Below are positions 34,692 to 42,817 of a DNA stretch of 50,184 bases, in pieces. How positions within the stretch are numbered: position 1 is the first letter of the stretch; every line of letters begins with the position of its first letter. The stretch is from positions 1 to 50,184 of the IMG/VR virus record IMGVR_UViG_3300031658_000012; one strand, given 5' to 3'. The notes beneath the pieces are model-generated. The model had not been told where the DNA came from. It saw only the letters and a program-made list of their open reading frames with translations, and did not search any database. The position numbers were made by a program, and so were the translations under genes. The DNA comes from a virus.

Positions 34692-35173
34692 TGTACGTAC
34701 AACGAAAAGAGTTTTGCGACGCTATCAGTCTGTTTTGTCAGTCGGAGCTTCATCGCCGCTGGTTTTTGGAAGATATCCCAAGGCTGGTCACTGCTCCATT
34801 GCAGCACGGTAAGATGAAGATTTTCTACTCTGAGCTGGGTGTGCCGGAAGGTTTGTTTTCGCACCTTTTCTTTGACGACAAGGATCAGGTCGGGTTTTTG
34901 GAAGGCAGCCGCCGCATACAACCGGAGGACTGGGCCAAAGGTCCGGGCGAAGGCACGCTTTGGGTCGTTGACATGATCGCTCCCTTTAACAACAACGGTT
35001 CTAAAATAGCCCGGAGGGTTCAGAAAGACCTGAGCGACCTTTATTATCACACGTATGACAAAGATGGCGCTTGGATGCGCCGTCCTGCTAAAGGGGGACA
35101 CCCTCGCTGGGTTCCCGGCGTGCTGAGTAAAGTGGAGAAGCGCAAGAAGGAAAGACTTTCACATGTCGCTTGA
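34691..35173 (+). CDS. HlyC-type toxin-activating lysine acyltransferase
   Basis: 160 residues. The sequence follows E. coli HlyC closely in order: SELHRRW (HlyC SPLHRNW), then a strand region, a Trp following acidic residues (PEDWAKG, HlyC AEDWTSG), and LWVVDMIAPFNNNGSKIARR (HlyC KWFVDWIAPFGDNGALYKYM). The catalytic His is His21 (His23 in HlyC) and the catalytic Asp is Asp94 (Asp92 in HlyC). HlyC moves fatty acyl chains from acyl carrier protein to internal lysines of RTX toxins. Here the gene starts within the stop of the largest internal virion gene and overlaps the next gene by 11 bases. The target could be one of those proteins. No RTX toxin repeat is present in the window. Confidence 0.85.
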   Translation: MYVQRKEFCDAISLFCQSELHRRWFLEDIPRLVTAPLQHGKMKIFYSELGVPEGLFSHLFFDDKDQVGFLEGSRRIQPEDWAKGPGEGTLWVVDMIAPFNNNGSKIARRVQKDLSDLYYHTYDKDGAWMRRPAKGGHPRWVPGVLSKVEKRKKERLSHVA

Positions 35174-36122
35174 ACGCCAGCCGTGGTCCGACAGTCTGGA
35201 ATCCGTTGTCCACGGGAAGGGCTTTTACGACCAGTTCGATTGTGATTACTGGAAGAACAAATATCGCTGGTGCTTTGGTGGTGACGGCGGCGGCGGCGGC
35301 GGTAGTGGCGGCGGTGACGAGTCAGAAGCGACTAGTCAAGATGCCCAAGACGAGCAAGACGCAACCGCAGAAGCCGCCGCCGCCGATGCAGCCGCAACCG
35401 AAGAAGCCGCAACGATGGCCCCCGGATTTATGGGTTGGGGACTTTCAGGGCGTGCTGGACCCGGGGAAACAGAAGACAGTTTTGGTTTCACCGGGATAGC
35501 GGACCCTGAAACGGGCTTTGTGGACCCTGCCGGTTTTGCGACGGACCAGCAAGGAAACACGGTTGCCCCGGGTAGTCCGGAGGTAGACGGCTTTTTGTCC
35601 GCCGCCTTAAACTCACTTACCGATCCCGTTGGGCTCGCGTCACTGGCTTTCGGACTTCCCGGCATTGTAGGTTTTGGTATCTCCAAAGGATTGGAAGCCG
35701 CGGGACTCGGTATACCCTCTCTCGCCAATATGGCGGGAGTCACGGAGAATAGCACGGGCCTCGCGGACCTTGGACTCAATGCTGCACAAAACGCGGCTAC
35801 CGATCTTGGTATAACTGATGCTTTTAGCGGTTTATCTACCGATCTTGGTGTGACTGATGCTTTAGACTCCGTCACCTCGGGTATAGCGGGTTTAGGTCTA
35901 AGTGGTCCGGCGCAGTCCGGAATCGACGCTACAGGGTTTTCTGGTAACTCCGTGGGCACCGGAATAGCGAGCTTCAGTGGAGCACCCATGGGTCTGTCGT
36001 CCCTCGCGCCCGGCACGAGTCTGGCGGTGGCTGACACCACAAACCTCAATGACGTGACCCCTTCGTGGAGCCCCGCAAAGTTCCAACAGTATAGCGGCAT
36101 CGGAGGTTTGCAGAATGTCTAA
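35163..36122 (+). CDS. Gly/Ala-rich hydrophobic virion-cluster protein
   Basis: 319 residues overlapping the acyltransferase by 11 bases. After a short N-terminal domain with HGKGFYDQFDCDYWKNKYRW comes a poly-Gly linker (residues 39-55) and an acidic Ala-rich stretch. From about residue 145 it becomes hydrophobic and glycine-rich (LTDPVGLASLAFGLPGIVGF). Two similar units (TDLGITDAFSG and TDLGVTDALDS) sit near residue 220. Amphipathic and hydrophobic helices suggest membrane contact. As the direct neighbour of the acyltransferase it is a candidate substrate, which is inference only. Confidence 0.65.
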   Translation: MSLERQPWSDSLESVVHGKGFYDQFDCDYWKNKYRWCFGGDGGGGGGSGGGDESEATSQDAQDEQDATAEAAAADAAATEEAATMAPGFMGWGLSGRAGPGETEDSFGFTGIADPETGFVDPAGFATDQQGNTVAPGSPEVDGFLSAALNSLTDPVGLASLAFGLPGIVGFGISKGLEAAGLGIPSLANMAGVTENSTGLADLGLNAAQNAATDLGITDAFSGLSTDLGVTDALDSVTSGIAGLGLSGPAQSGIDATGFSGNSVGTGIASFSGAPMGLSSLAPGTSLAVADTTNLNDVTPSWSPAKFQQYSGIGGLQNV

Positions 36123-36570
36123 ACACTTTTCCCTCCGGGAACTGACAAAAAGCCAGACCGCCGAGCGGTTGGGGATCAACAACACCCCAGACGCTTTTGC
36201 CGAAGCTTACCTTGAGATGCTCTGTGAAGAGATACTGGAACCTGTCCGCGCTCACTACGGTATTCCGTTCTCCCCGTCTTCCGGGTATCGGTCCGTGGAA
36301 CTTTGTGAAGCAATCGGTAGTAGCGCAAAATCCCAGCACGCTAAAGGGCAAGCCGCCGACTTTGAAGTACCCGGAATCGACAACTACGATCTTGCCACTT
36401 GGATCAAAGACAACCTCGACTTCGACCAGCTTATTTTGGAATGCTACACTTCGGGACAACCGAAGTCCGGTTGGGTGCATTGCAGTATCGCAACGAGTAT
36501 GGACGCGCAGCGGAACGAGGTCCTGACTTACAACAAGTCTGACGGGTACAAAAAAGGCCTTTTACGCTAG
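36115..36570 (+). CDS. M15-family peptidase (endolysin or virion lysin)
   Basis: 151 residues. The zinc-binding pattern of M15A peptidases is complete: SSGYRS near residue 57, then SQHAKGQAADFE with His75 and Asp82, and GWVHCS with His122. The family cuts peptide cross-links in peptidoglycan. It may serve as an endolysin or as a virion enzyme that helps DNA entry. It is the last gene of the plus-strand structural series. It ends by overlapping the convergent helicase gene by nine bases around GCTAGC. A second, unrelated wall hydrolase lies at 45.2 kb. Confidence 0.85.
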   Translation: MSKHFSLRELTKSQTAERLGINNTPDAFAEAYLEMLCEEILEPVRAHYGIPFSPSSGYRSVELCEAIGSSAKSQHAKGQAADFEVPGIDNYDLATWIKDNLDFDQLILECYTSGQPKSGWVHCSIATSMDAQRNEVLTYNKSDGYKKGLLR

Positions 36571-38010
36571 CCAGTTCTTCACCTCTTCGCCAAGAACCTT
36601 CCCGGCCAGTACGTTTTTGTCGTAAAGAGCGTTCAGTATCTTCTCGTCAATAGTCCCCCGCGACACAAGATCAACATAGGTCACGGCCTTCTTCTGCCCG
36701 ATCCGATGTGCGCGGTCCTCGGATTGCAGTCGAATCTCCAGATCATAACTGTTGGAGAAGTAAACCACTGTCGTCGCCTCCGTCAGAGTGATCCCGTAGC
36801 CGCCGGTCCGCGGCTGGCCGACGAAAAACCGCAATGGGTCGTCCGGGTCTTGAAAACGCGTAACAATATCCTGTCTGTCTTCCTGCGGCGTCGCACCATA
36901 ATAGGTAGCCACGGACCGCGGACCGTAGGCCGAGGTTATTTCTCGCTCAATCTGCTTCAAACTGTGCGTAAACGTAGCCCAGATAATCGCCTTGCCGCCA
37001 ACGTCCTCCAAAACCTCCATAAGCTCTGTAATGCGGTTGCTTTTGATCTCTTCCAGAGGCTTCTCGTCGGGTTGGAAAAAGCCGCAACAAATTTGTTGCA
37101 GGCGCATAAGCTGTGTTAATACACTCTGCGTCGTAGCCATATTCCCGTTCTCTAGCACAGCCAGAGCGAGTTTTTTCATTTGATTGTATACACTCTCCTG
37201 TTCAGGCGTCAGCGCGACATCCCGGCGGATAAAGAGCTTTTCAGGGAGGTCAAGGCAATCGACCTTCAAAACACGGCTCGAAAAATCCTCCAGTTTTTCC
37301 GTAAGTTCGTCTAACCGCCGGTAGCCGACAATCTCCTGAAACGAGCGGTGCCCCATGGCTCGCCGCTGAACTACCGCGTACCGGTTCTGAAAAGCAAAAA
37401 AGCTGTCTCCGCCCAAAGCCTTTAGGCTCAGGAAGCTGCACTGAGAAAAAAGGTCCATGGGACTTTTTGTGATAGGGGTACCCGTCAGGATACGGCGGTA
37501 TTTCGCAATGGCCCGAGCTTGAACAACATTCTTTGTACGCATCGCCTTGCGGTTTTTAATAGTAGTGGACTCATCGACCACCATCATATTGTTCGGGTTT
37601 TGCTCTAAGAAAGAGTACGCGGCCTGCGCCCCGCGTCCCGAGCTAAAGGCTTCTATGTTCACAACAAAAATCTTGAGGCCGTCGTACGGGTTCATCACCA
37701 AGTCGTACAGCTCCTCTTCGAACTTCTTTGTCTTGGCCGGAATCCAGCGCACCATCTTCCTTTGTATCCGGTCGGGCAAATGCTGCGGAATCTCTTTTTG
37801 CAGCCAGTTGTCGTACACACCCTTTGGGGCTACAACAAGAGCCGCGTTTATTTCTCCTGACTCAAACAACTTGCCTATCGTATCTACGATCACTTTTGAC
37901 TTACCTGTGCCCATTTCCATGAACAGCGCGTGGTAGGGTTCGGACCACGAGGCGTCTAACGCTACCCGCTGGTGGTCAAACGGTTCCGTTTTGAATGCGT
38001 AAGTTTTCAT
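36562..38010 (-). CDS. SNF2-type superfamily 2 helicase
   Basis: 482 residues, the only confident minus-strand gene. It has the two-domain SF2 layout: MEMGTGKSKV (Walker A), VAPKGVYDNW (motif Ia), VVDESTTIKN (motif II, DESx), ILTGTPITKS (motif III), and C-terminal QPRTGGYGITLTEATTVVYF plus QSEDRAHRIGQ (motif VI). The last motif is typical of SNF2 proteins. It would translocate on double-stranded DNA, probably in replication or recombination. It faces the replication genes across a 96-base divergent promoter region. Convergent overlap with the M15 gene may couple their expression. Confidence 0.9.
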   Translation of the reverse strand: MKTYAFKTEPFDHQRVALDASWSEPYHALFMEMGTGKSKVIVDTIGKLFESGEINAALVVAPKGVYDNWLQKEIPQHLPDRIQRKMVRWIPAKTKKFEEELYDLVMNPYDGLKIFVVNIEAFSSGRGAQAAYSFLEQNPNNMMVVDESTTIKNRKAMRTKNVVQARAIAKYRRILTGTPITKSPMDLFSQCSFLSLKALGGDSFFAFQNRYAVVQRRAMGHRSFQEIVGYRRLDELTEKLEDFSSRVLKVDCLDLPEKLFIRRDVALTPEQESVYNQMKKLALAVLENGNMATTQSVLTQLMRLQQICCGFFQPDEKPLEEIKSNRITELMEVLEDVGGKAIIWATFTHSLKQIEREITSAYGPRSVATYYGATPQEDRQDIVTRFQDPDDPLRFFVGQPRTGGYGITLTEATTVVYFSNSYDLEIRLQSEDRAHRIGQKKAVTYVDLVSRGTIDEKILNALYDKNVLAGKVLGEEVKNWLA

Positions 38011-38025
38011 GGTTTAATTTCCCTG

Positions 38026-38054
38026 TTGACTATGCAAACTTATCTGAGTATATA
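38026..38054 (+). promoter_or_regulatory. Sigma-70-type promoter for the replication operon
   Basis: TTGACT (38026-38031), 17-base spacer, TATATA (38049-38054). It lies 52 bases before the first replication gene and overlaps a minus-strand promoter candidate for the helicase. Confidence 0.8.
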
Positions 38055-38065
38055 GGTTCAGTCAA
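38037..38065 (-). promoter_or_regulatory. Candidate minus-strand promoter for the SNF2 helicase
   Basis: Read on the minus strand, TTGACT (38065-38060) is followed 17 bases later by TAAGTT (38042-38037), with GATAAG as an alternative -10. It overlaps the plus-strand promoter, so the two could compete for polymerase. The -10 is weak. Confidence 0.4.
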
Positions 38066-38106
38066 GTCTCGACAGAGGCTCTAACCACGGACTAAGGAAA
38101 CTGAAA

Positions 38107-38700
38107 ATGAACGATTTTAATATGCTAGGTGTTCTTGAAGAGGAACATGAAAAGACCGCAGCGAGCGGTGTCGAGGGCATAGGTCAGAACGCACTTGCGA
38201 GTGTAGCTGACGTCGCCCGCCAGATGCGACTCCAAGAGCAGGAAGTTGGGTTGGCAAAAGAAGCTCTCAAGCAGGCTGAAACAGAAATGCGACGGTTGAC
38301 AGATGACGTCATGCCGACACTGTTTTCGGAGCTTGGCTTACAGTCTTTTAAGTTGGAAGACGGTAGCGAGCTAAAGGTCAAGCAGACCTATTCAGCGACC
38401 CCGCTGGTCGCGAATCGCCCGCAAGTGTATCAGTGGTTACACGACAACGGGTACGGAGACCTCATCAAGAACACAGTGTTCTGCACCTTCGGTCGCGATG
38501 AGGAAGAGGATGCCAAGCAGTTTTATAGCATGGCAGAAAGCCGCGGCTACTGCGCCGAGACAAAAAGAGAGGTCCACGCATCGACCCTACGCGCGTTCGT
38601 CAAAGAACGTGTTGAGGCTGGAGACGAATTTCCCATGGAGCTTTTTGGCGCATGGGTTGGACAACGCGCTACCGTTTCAAAAACCAAAGGAGTTAAATAA
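38107..38700 (+). CDS. Coiled-coil replication-cluster protein, unknown function
   Basis: 197 residues. Residues 35-75 are a coiled coil (MRLQEQEVGLAKEALKQAET), then a domain with FSELGLQSFKLEDGSELKVK, VYQWLHDNGYGDLIKNTVFC and FGRDEEEDAKQF. It ends with VGQRATVSKTKGVK. It is the first gene behind the strong promoter and sits two bases before the SSB-like gene, so it may act in replication or recombination. I do not recognise a named family. A Gam-like end-protecting role was considered but not supported by a clear motif. Confidence 0.65.
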   Translation: MNDFNMLGVLEEEHEKTAASGVEGIGQNALASVADVARQMRLQEQEVGLAKEALKQAETEMRRLTDDVMPTLFSELGLQSFKLEDGSELKVKQTYSATPLVANRPQVYQWLHDNGYGDLIKNTVFCTFGRDEEEDAKQFYSMAESRGYCAETKREVHASTLRAFVKERVEAGDEFPMELFGAWVGQRATVSKTKGVK

Positions 38701-38702
38701 TC

Positions 38703-39503
38703 ATGGCTACAGCAGTTGCAGAAAAGAAGAAGAACGAGATTGCCGCGGCAGACGCTCTTCTTACAATGTTCGAAGCGTCTTCCTCGGAAGGCCTTGAGAA
38801 CCTCACGCAGGACGATCTTGCCCTACCTTTCCTGAAAATCCTGTCCGGGCTTGACCCGATTTTGGACGACAGGGAGGAAGCTCGTAAGGGCGACATCTAT
38901 AACACCGTCACTGGTCAGATTTACAAAGGTAAGGAAGGCGTCCGCGTTATTCCGTGCGCCTACCAGAAGAAGTTTATTCAGTGGGCTCCTAGAGGCTCCG
39001 GAAGTGGCGCACCGCTGAACGTGTACGCCACCTCGGATGTGATGCCGAAAACGGAGCGCTCTTCGGAAGACAACAAAGAGTACGTAGTTGGTGGAGATGG
39101 AGACTACATTGAAGAGACACATCAGCATTTTGTTGTTCTCTTGAATGAGGAGGGCGGTGCCGAACCGGCTTTGATTGCTATGAAATCGACGCAGTTGAAG
39201 AAGTCACGGAAGTGGAACTCCATGGTCGCCGCGGTTCAGTTGCGCGGCCCCAACGGTAACGTGTTTACCCCGCCACGCTTCTCGCACGTCTACCTTCTGA
39301 AGACACATTCTGAAGAAAACTCGAAGGGTTCTTGGCACGGGTGGGACGTTTCCCGCGAAGAGCTGGTGGGTTCGGAAGAACTCTTCCGGCGGGCTAAAGA
39401 CTTCCATGACACCATCATGGCCGGAGACATTGTCGTCAAGCATGAGGGTGAAGGCGCTGGCGCTGGCGCGGGCTCAGGCGGGTCAGACGACATCCCGTTT
39501 TGA
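38703..39503 (+). CDS. Single-stranded-DNA-binding-like protein with SSB C-terminal tip
   Basis: 266 residues. The core (about 45-235) is beta-rich with aromatic residues suited to ssDNA contact (KFIQWAPRGSGSG, SWHGWDVSREELVG). It ends in a Gly/Ala-rich flexible linker and the acidic tip SDDIPF, nearly identical to the DDDIPF tip of bacterial SSB, which docks replication and repair proteins. This build, ssDNA-binding core plus flexible acidic tail, is shared by T7 gp2.5 and SSB. The gene is followed by its own terminator and then by a primase ending in the same DDIPF tip. Core family identity not certain. Confidence 0.72.
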   Translation: MATAVAEKKKNEIAAADALLTMFEASSSEGLENLTQDDLALPFLKILSGLDPILDDREEARKGDIYNTVTGQIYKGKEGVRVIPCAYQKKFIQWAPRGSGSGAPLNVYATSDVMPKTERSSEDNKEYVVGGDGDYIEETHQHFVVLLNEEGGAEPALIAMKSTQLKKSRKWNSMVAAVQLRGPNGNVFTPPRFSHVYLLKTHSEENSKGSWHGWDVSREELVGSEELFRRAKDFHDTIMAGDIVVKHEGEGAGAGAGSGGSDDIPF

Positions 39504-39510
39504 TACCTTT

Positions 39511-39535
39511 GGGGCGGCGGTTGCCGCCCCTTTTT
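39511..39535 (+). terminator. Rho-independent terminator after SSB-like gene
   Basis: Stem GGGGCGGC (39511-39518) and GCCGCCCC (39523-39530), loop GGTT, five T after. It probably sets a higher level of the SSB-like protein than of the downstream primase and helicase. Confidence 0.9.
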
Positions 39536-39551
39536 CTGCCAAAGGAATGAC

Positions 39552-41081
39552 ATGGACCACGCAAAAAAGTTTGCGTCGGCCTTCGAAGGATTGTCGTCTG
39601 CGTATTTGACGATGGTTCAAAAAGGACAAAACGGCGCGGGAAAAAACGAAGCGGCCTACGACACCAAACGGAGCCCCCTTACGATAGAAACATACCGAAG
39701 GCACCTTGACGGGGTCGGTAGTCTGGGGATTTTCCTCTTAAACCCAGACTCCTTAGTCAAGTTTGGGTGCATCGATATCGACCAGTACCCGCTAGAGCAT
39801 AAGAAAATTATAGATTTCTTCTTGGAAAAGAAGCTTCCGATAGTGGTGGATCGGTCAAAATCAGGCGGCGCACACTGCTATTTGTTCAGTAAAGAATGGA
39901 TGCCCGCCTCTGAAATGCGGACCGCGCTACGTAAGATTGCCGCAGGTATGGGCCTTGGTGATGCCGAGATATTTCCTAAGCAAGACGTCATTGATGTCGG
40001 TAGAGGAGATGTAGGTTCCGCCATAAACCTGCCGTATTTTGGGCACGAAGACAGTCTGAGACACGCATTTAACGAGGACGGTAGCGCCGCTACCCTCGAA
40101 GAGTTCTTTAAGCTGTACGAGAAGAACGTGCAGACCCCGGAACAAATCGCCGCCCTGTCTCCTATTGAGAAAAAAGAGTTTCTCAAAGACGGACCGCCCT
40201 GTCTCCAAGTGCTTTTGCCCAAGAAGATAAGCGAGGGTGGCCGCAATAACGGGCTGTTTAGTGTCGGTGTTTATCTGCAAAAAGCCTATCCGGACTCATG
40301 GGAAACGGAACTGATGCAGTGGAACATGCAGTATTTCAACCCGCCACTAAGCCTCTCTGAGATGGGTGTGGTGGTGAACCAGTTGAAGAAAAAAGACTAC
40401 ACATACAAGTGTAACGATTCACCGATCAACGCATACTGTGACAGGCCTACATGCCTAACACGAAAGTTCGGGGTCGGCGGTGCCGCTAACGCAACTATGG
40501 CAAACCTCCGCAAGTACGACTCCCTGCCTCCGGTCTGGTTCCTCGACGTAAACGGTACGCCAATCGAACTGGACACCGAGGGCCTGATGTCTCAGCCAAA
40601 CTTCCAGAAGGCCTGTATGGAGCAGGTCAACTTCCTGCCGCCAACGTCTGCGAAGCCTGTCTGGGAAACGCGGATCGCGGCCCTTCTAGGAGAGCTTCGT
40701 AACAACAGCTCCGCCATCATCCCAGTGGCCGAAGAGGAGAGTACGCGAGGTATTTTCTACGAGTACCTGCGAGACTTCTGTGTCCACTTTCAACAAGCGC
40801 AGAACCGGGAAGAAATCCTTCTCGGCAAGCCTTGGACGTCTGACGAAGAAGGTCTTACTTATTTTCGTCTAAGGGACCTCGAAAGCTACCTGCAACGTAA
40901 CAAGTTTTTTGAGTACAAACGTAACCGACTAGCGCAGCGTCTACGTGAAATAGGGGGCGAACACAGTAAGCTCCGCGTCCAAGACAGCACGGTTAACGTC
41001 TACAAGATTCCTTGCTTTCAAGAAGACCGTGTAAAAATAAGGAGCCCGTTCGATGGAAACAACGACGACATCCCCTTCTAA
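39552..41081 (+). CDS. Primase of archaeo-eukaryotic type (TOTE-like AEP)
   Basis: 509 residues, start set by AAAGGA at 39541-39546. The catalytic domain shows motif I FGCIDIDQY (Asp75, Asp77), motif II SKSGGAHCYLF (GGAH at 105-108) and motif III region DVGRGDVGSAINLPYF. This order matches AEP primases of the type found in TOTE conflict systems and some mobile elements. A later Cys cluster (YKCNDSPINAYC, then C five residues later) may bind a metal. The protein ends NNDDIPF, an SSB-like tip, unusual for a primase. Its stop region overlaps the start of the UvrD-like helicase by 29 bases. It would make primers for the family A polymerase. Confidence 0.85.
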   Translation: MDHAKKFASAFEGLSSAYLTMVQKGQNGAGKNEAAYDTKRSPLTIETYRRHLDGVGSLGIFLLNPDSLVKFGCIDIDQYPLEHKKIIDFFLEKKLPIVVDRSKSGGAHCYLFSKEWMPASEMRTALRKIAAGMGLGDAEIFPKQDVIDVGRGDVGSAINLPYFGHEDSLRHAFNEDGSAATLEEFFKLYEKNVQTPEQIAALSPIEKKEFLKDGPPCLQVLLPKKISEGGRNNGLFSVGVYLQKAYPDSWETELMQWNMQYFNPPLSLSEMGVVVNQLKKKDYTYKCNDSPINAYCDRPTCLTRKFGVGGAANATMANLRKYDSLPPVWFLDVNGTPIELDTEGLMSQPNFQKACMEQVNFLPPTSAKPVWETRIAALLGELRNNSSAIIPVAEEESTRGIFYEYLRDFCVHFQQAQNREEILLGKPWTSDEEGLTYFRLRDLESYLQRNKFFEYKRNRLAQRLREIGGEHSKLRVQDSTVNVYKIPCFQEDRVKIRSPFDGNNDDIPF

Positions 41082-42645
41082 GTGGTTTCGCATCTTCGGA
41101 CCTCCCGGTACCGGTAAAACCACTCGACTACTAAACGAGATTGACGACCTGATCGTAAAGGGTGTTCGACCTGATCGAATCGGGTTTTTTGCTTTTACCA
41201 AGAAAGCGGCGAACGAAGCAAAAGGTCGGGCGCTGACCCGTTTCGCCTTGGAGCCGGAGGACCTGATCCATTTCCGTACGTTGCATAGTTTCTGCTTCCG
41301 GTACTCCGGTATTCGTTTTGACCAGCTTCTCAGTGCAGAAAACTGGAGAGAGTTGTCCAGTCAAACGTCTTTTGACTTCGGTTGGGACCAAAAAGACCCT
41401 GAGATGGTCGAGGACCCGTCAACCGCGTTGCCCGACAAGAAGACAGTACTTGGCCTGATAAACACAGCACGTATTCAGCAAATCACTCTGCGCCAAGCGT
41501 ACGACTCTTGGAACGGGGCGTATGAACACCCGTGGCAGCAAGTACTATACCTGTTCATGGCGTATGAGGGTTATCGGAAGAAGCAACAGGTCTTTGACTT
41601 CACAGATATGCTGACCGAGTTCTTGGAAAACGCCGAACAAATGTGCCCCACGTTCGACACTGTCTTTGTGGACGAAGCGCAGGACTTGTCGCGGCTTCAG
41701 TGGAGCGTGGTGCGGGCTATTGCTGAGAAGACGGATCGCATCATTATCGCAGGCGACGACGACCAAGCTATCTTTCGGTGGGCTGGAGCGGACGTTAATA
41801 CTTTCTTAGAACTGGACGGTACCTCCGAAACCCTGACACAAAGTTGGCGCGTACCGGCAACTGTCCATCGTCTTGCGGAGTCCGTTGTCCGTAACATATC
41901 CGACCGGTACCCTAAGAAATATCTCCCGCGAAAGGAAGAGGGTGAAATTGAATGGGTTTCCGGGGTTTCCGACCTGCTTGAGGAAATACAAACAGAGGGG
42001 ACTTGGCTCATCTTAGCCCAGTGCGCTTACATGCTGGATAACGCGGAAGAGGTACTGCGAGCCGCGGGCGTTTTCTACGAGATGAAGAACCGCAAGAGCA
42101 TCCCCGAGAAAGTGCTTTTAGCGGTGTTCGCGTGGCAGAAGCTACAGGAAAACAAAGAGGTAAACGGCAAGGAGGTGAGAGCTTTGTATGGTTTCCTCCG
42201 CAGCGGCCCAGACGTACGCCGGGGTTTTAAGACGGCGGTAGGGTTAGACGACGACGATTTGGTGTCGTACGACGACCTGTGCCGAGATATTGGTCTTCTG
42301 GTCCCGATAGACGAACCGTGGTCCGCGGCTCTTTCTAAAATGCCCGAGGCTCACCGGGTGTATCTGAGCGCCATTGAAAACAGGGGCCAGTCTTTTGAGG
42401 GTAAGCCCCGCGTGACACTTTCTACGATACACGGTGCGAAAGGCGGTGAGGCGCAGAACGTAATTCTGTATACTGATCTCTCCTACGCCTCGACCCGAGA
42501 GGCTTTCGCTAGCCAAGAGGGCTCCGACGACCTTCACCGGACGTTCTACGTTGGCATCACGCGGACAAAGGACCGCTTGTTCCTTGTCCTCCCTCGTTCA
42601 GAAAAGGAATCTTTTCGCCTTGACACTGATTATCGTTACGGATGA
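41053..42645 (+). CDS. UvrD/Rep-like superfamily 1 helicase
   Basis: 530 residues. SF1A motifs appear in order: GPPGTGKTTRLLNEI (Walker A, residues 16-23), AFTKKAANEA (motif Ia), FVDEAQDLSRLQ (motif II), IIAGDDDQAIFRWAGAD (motif III), LSTIHGAKGGEAQNVILY (motif V) and YVGITRTKDRLFLVLP (motif VI). It is shorter than bacterial UvrD because accessory domains are reduced. It would unwind DNA 3' to 5' during phage replication. It starts inside the primase gene and ends at the small ORF before the polymerase. Confidence 0.92.
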   Translation: METTTTSPSKWFRIFGPPGTGKTTRLLNEIDDLIVKGVRPDRIGFFAFTKKAANEAKGRALTRFALEPEDLIHFRTLHSFCFRYSGIRFDQLLSAENWRELSSQTSFDFGWDQKDPEMVEDPSTALPDKKTVLGLINTARIQQITLRQAYDSWNGAYEHPWQQVLYLFMAYEGYRKKQQVFDFTDMLTEFLENAEQMCPTFDTVFVDEAQDLSRLQWSVVRAIAEKTDRIIIAGDDDQAIFRWAGADVNTFLELDGTSETLTQSWRVPATVHRLAESVVRNISDRYPKKYLPRKEEGEIEWVSGVSDLLEEIQTEGTWLILAQCAYMLDNAEEVLRAAGVFYEMKNRKSIPEKVLLAVFAWQKLQENKEVNGKEVRALYGFLRSGPDVRRGFKTAVGLDDDDLVSYDDLCRDIGLLVPIDEPWSAALSKMPEAHRVYLSAIENRGQSFEGKPRVTLSTIHGAKGGEAQNVILYTDLSYASTREAFASQEGSDDLHRTFYVGITRTKDRLFLVLPRSEKESFRLDTDYRYG

Positions 42646-42817
42646 TGGAAAAGAAGAGCCCCTCAAGGTCCGGGTTTTAGACCGACGCAAAGGCCTCGAT
42701 TTCATGGTTCCCATCTCAACGAAAAGCGCGATACGTCTAGCAGAGTCCTTACTGACGTCCGTCAGGCGGCGTCATAAGGGCAAGAGAAAACCTTTAAAAC
42801 CGAAGGACGACGAATGA
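42620..42817 (+). CDS. Small basic protein between helicase and polymerase
   Basis: 65 residues if translation starts at TTG 42620 behind AAGGA (42604-42608). A farther upstream TTG at 42551 is possible but lies deep inside the helicase gene. It reads LTLIIVTDDGKEEPLKVRVL, then a helix (SAIRLAESLLTSVRRR) and a basic tail KGKRKPLKPK. The gene is tightly packed, with its stop overlapping the polymerase ATG. No family recognised. The start is uncertain. Confidence 0.5.
   Translation: MTLIIVTDDGKEEPLKVRVLDRRKGLDFMVPISTKSAIRLAESLLTSVRRRHKGKRKPLKPKDDE

Noticed and set aside
34691-35173. Small protein as an ordinary N-acetyltransferase
   Set aside because: The conserved blocks (SELHRRW, EDW, VVDMIAPF) match HlyC rather than the GNAT acetyl-CoA-binding pattern R/Q-x-x-G-x-G/A.
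35275-35335. Gly-rich tract in the 319-residue protein as RTX toxin repeats
   Set aside because: It is poly-Gly without the GGxGxDxUx nonapeptide needed for calcium binding, so it is a linker and not an RTX domain.
35336-36100. Minus-strand open frame of about 254 codons
   Set aside because: It is opposite a Gly/Ala-rich gene whose composition leaves the antisense frame open. The product is low-complexity Ser/Pro/Ala.
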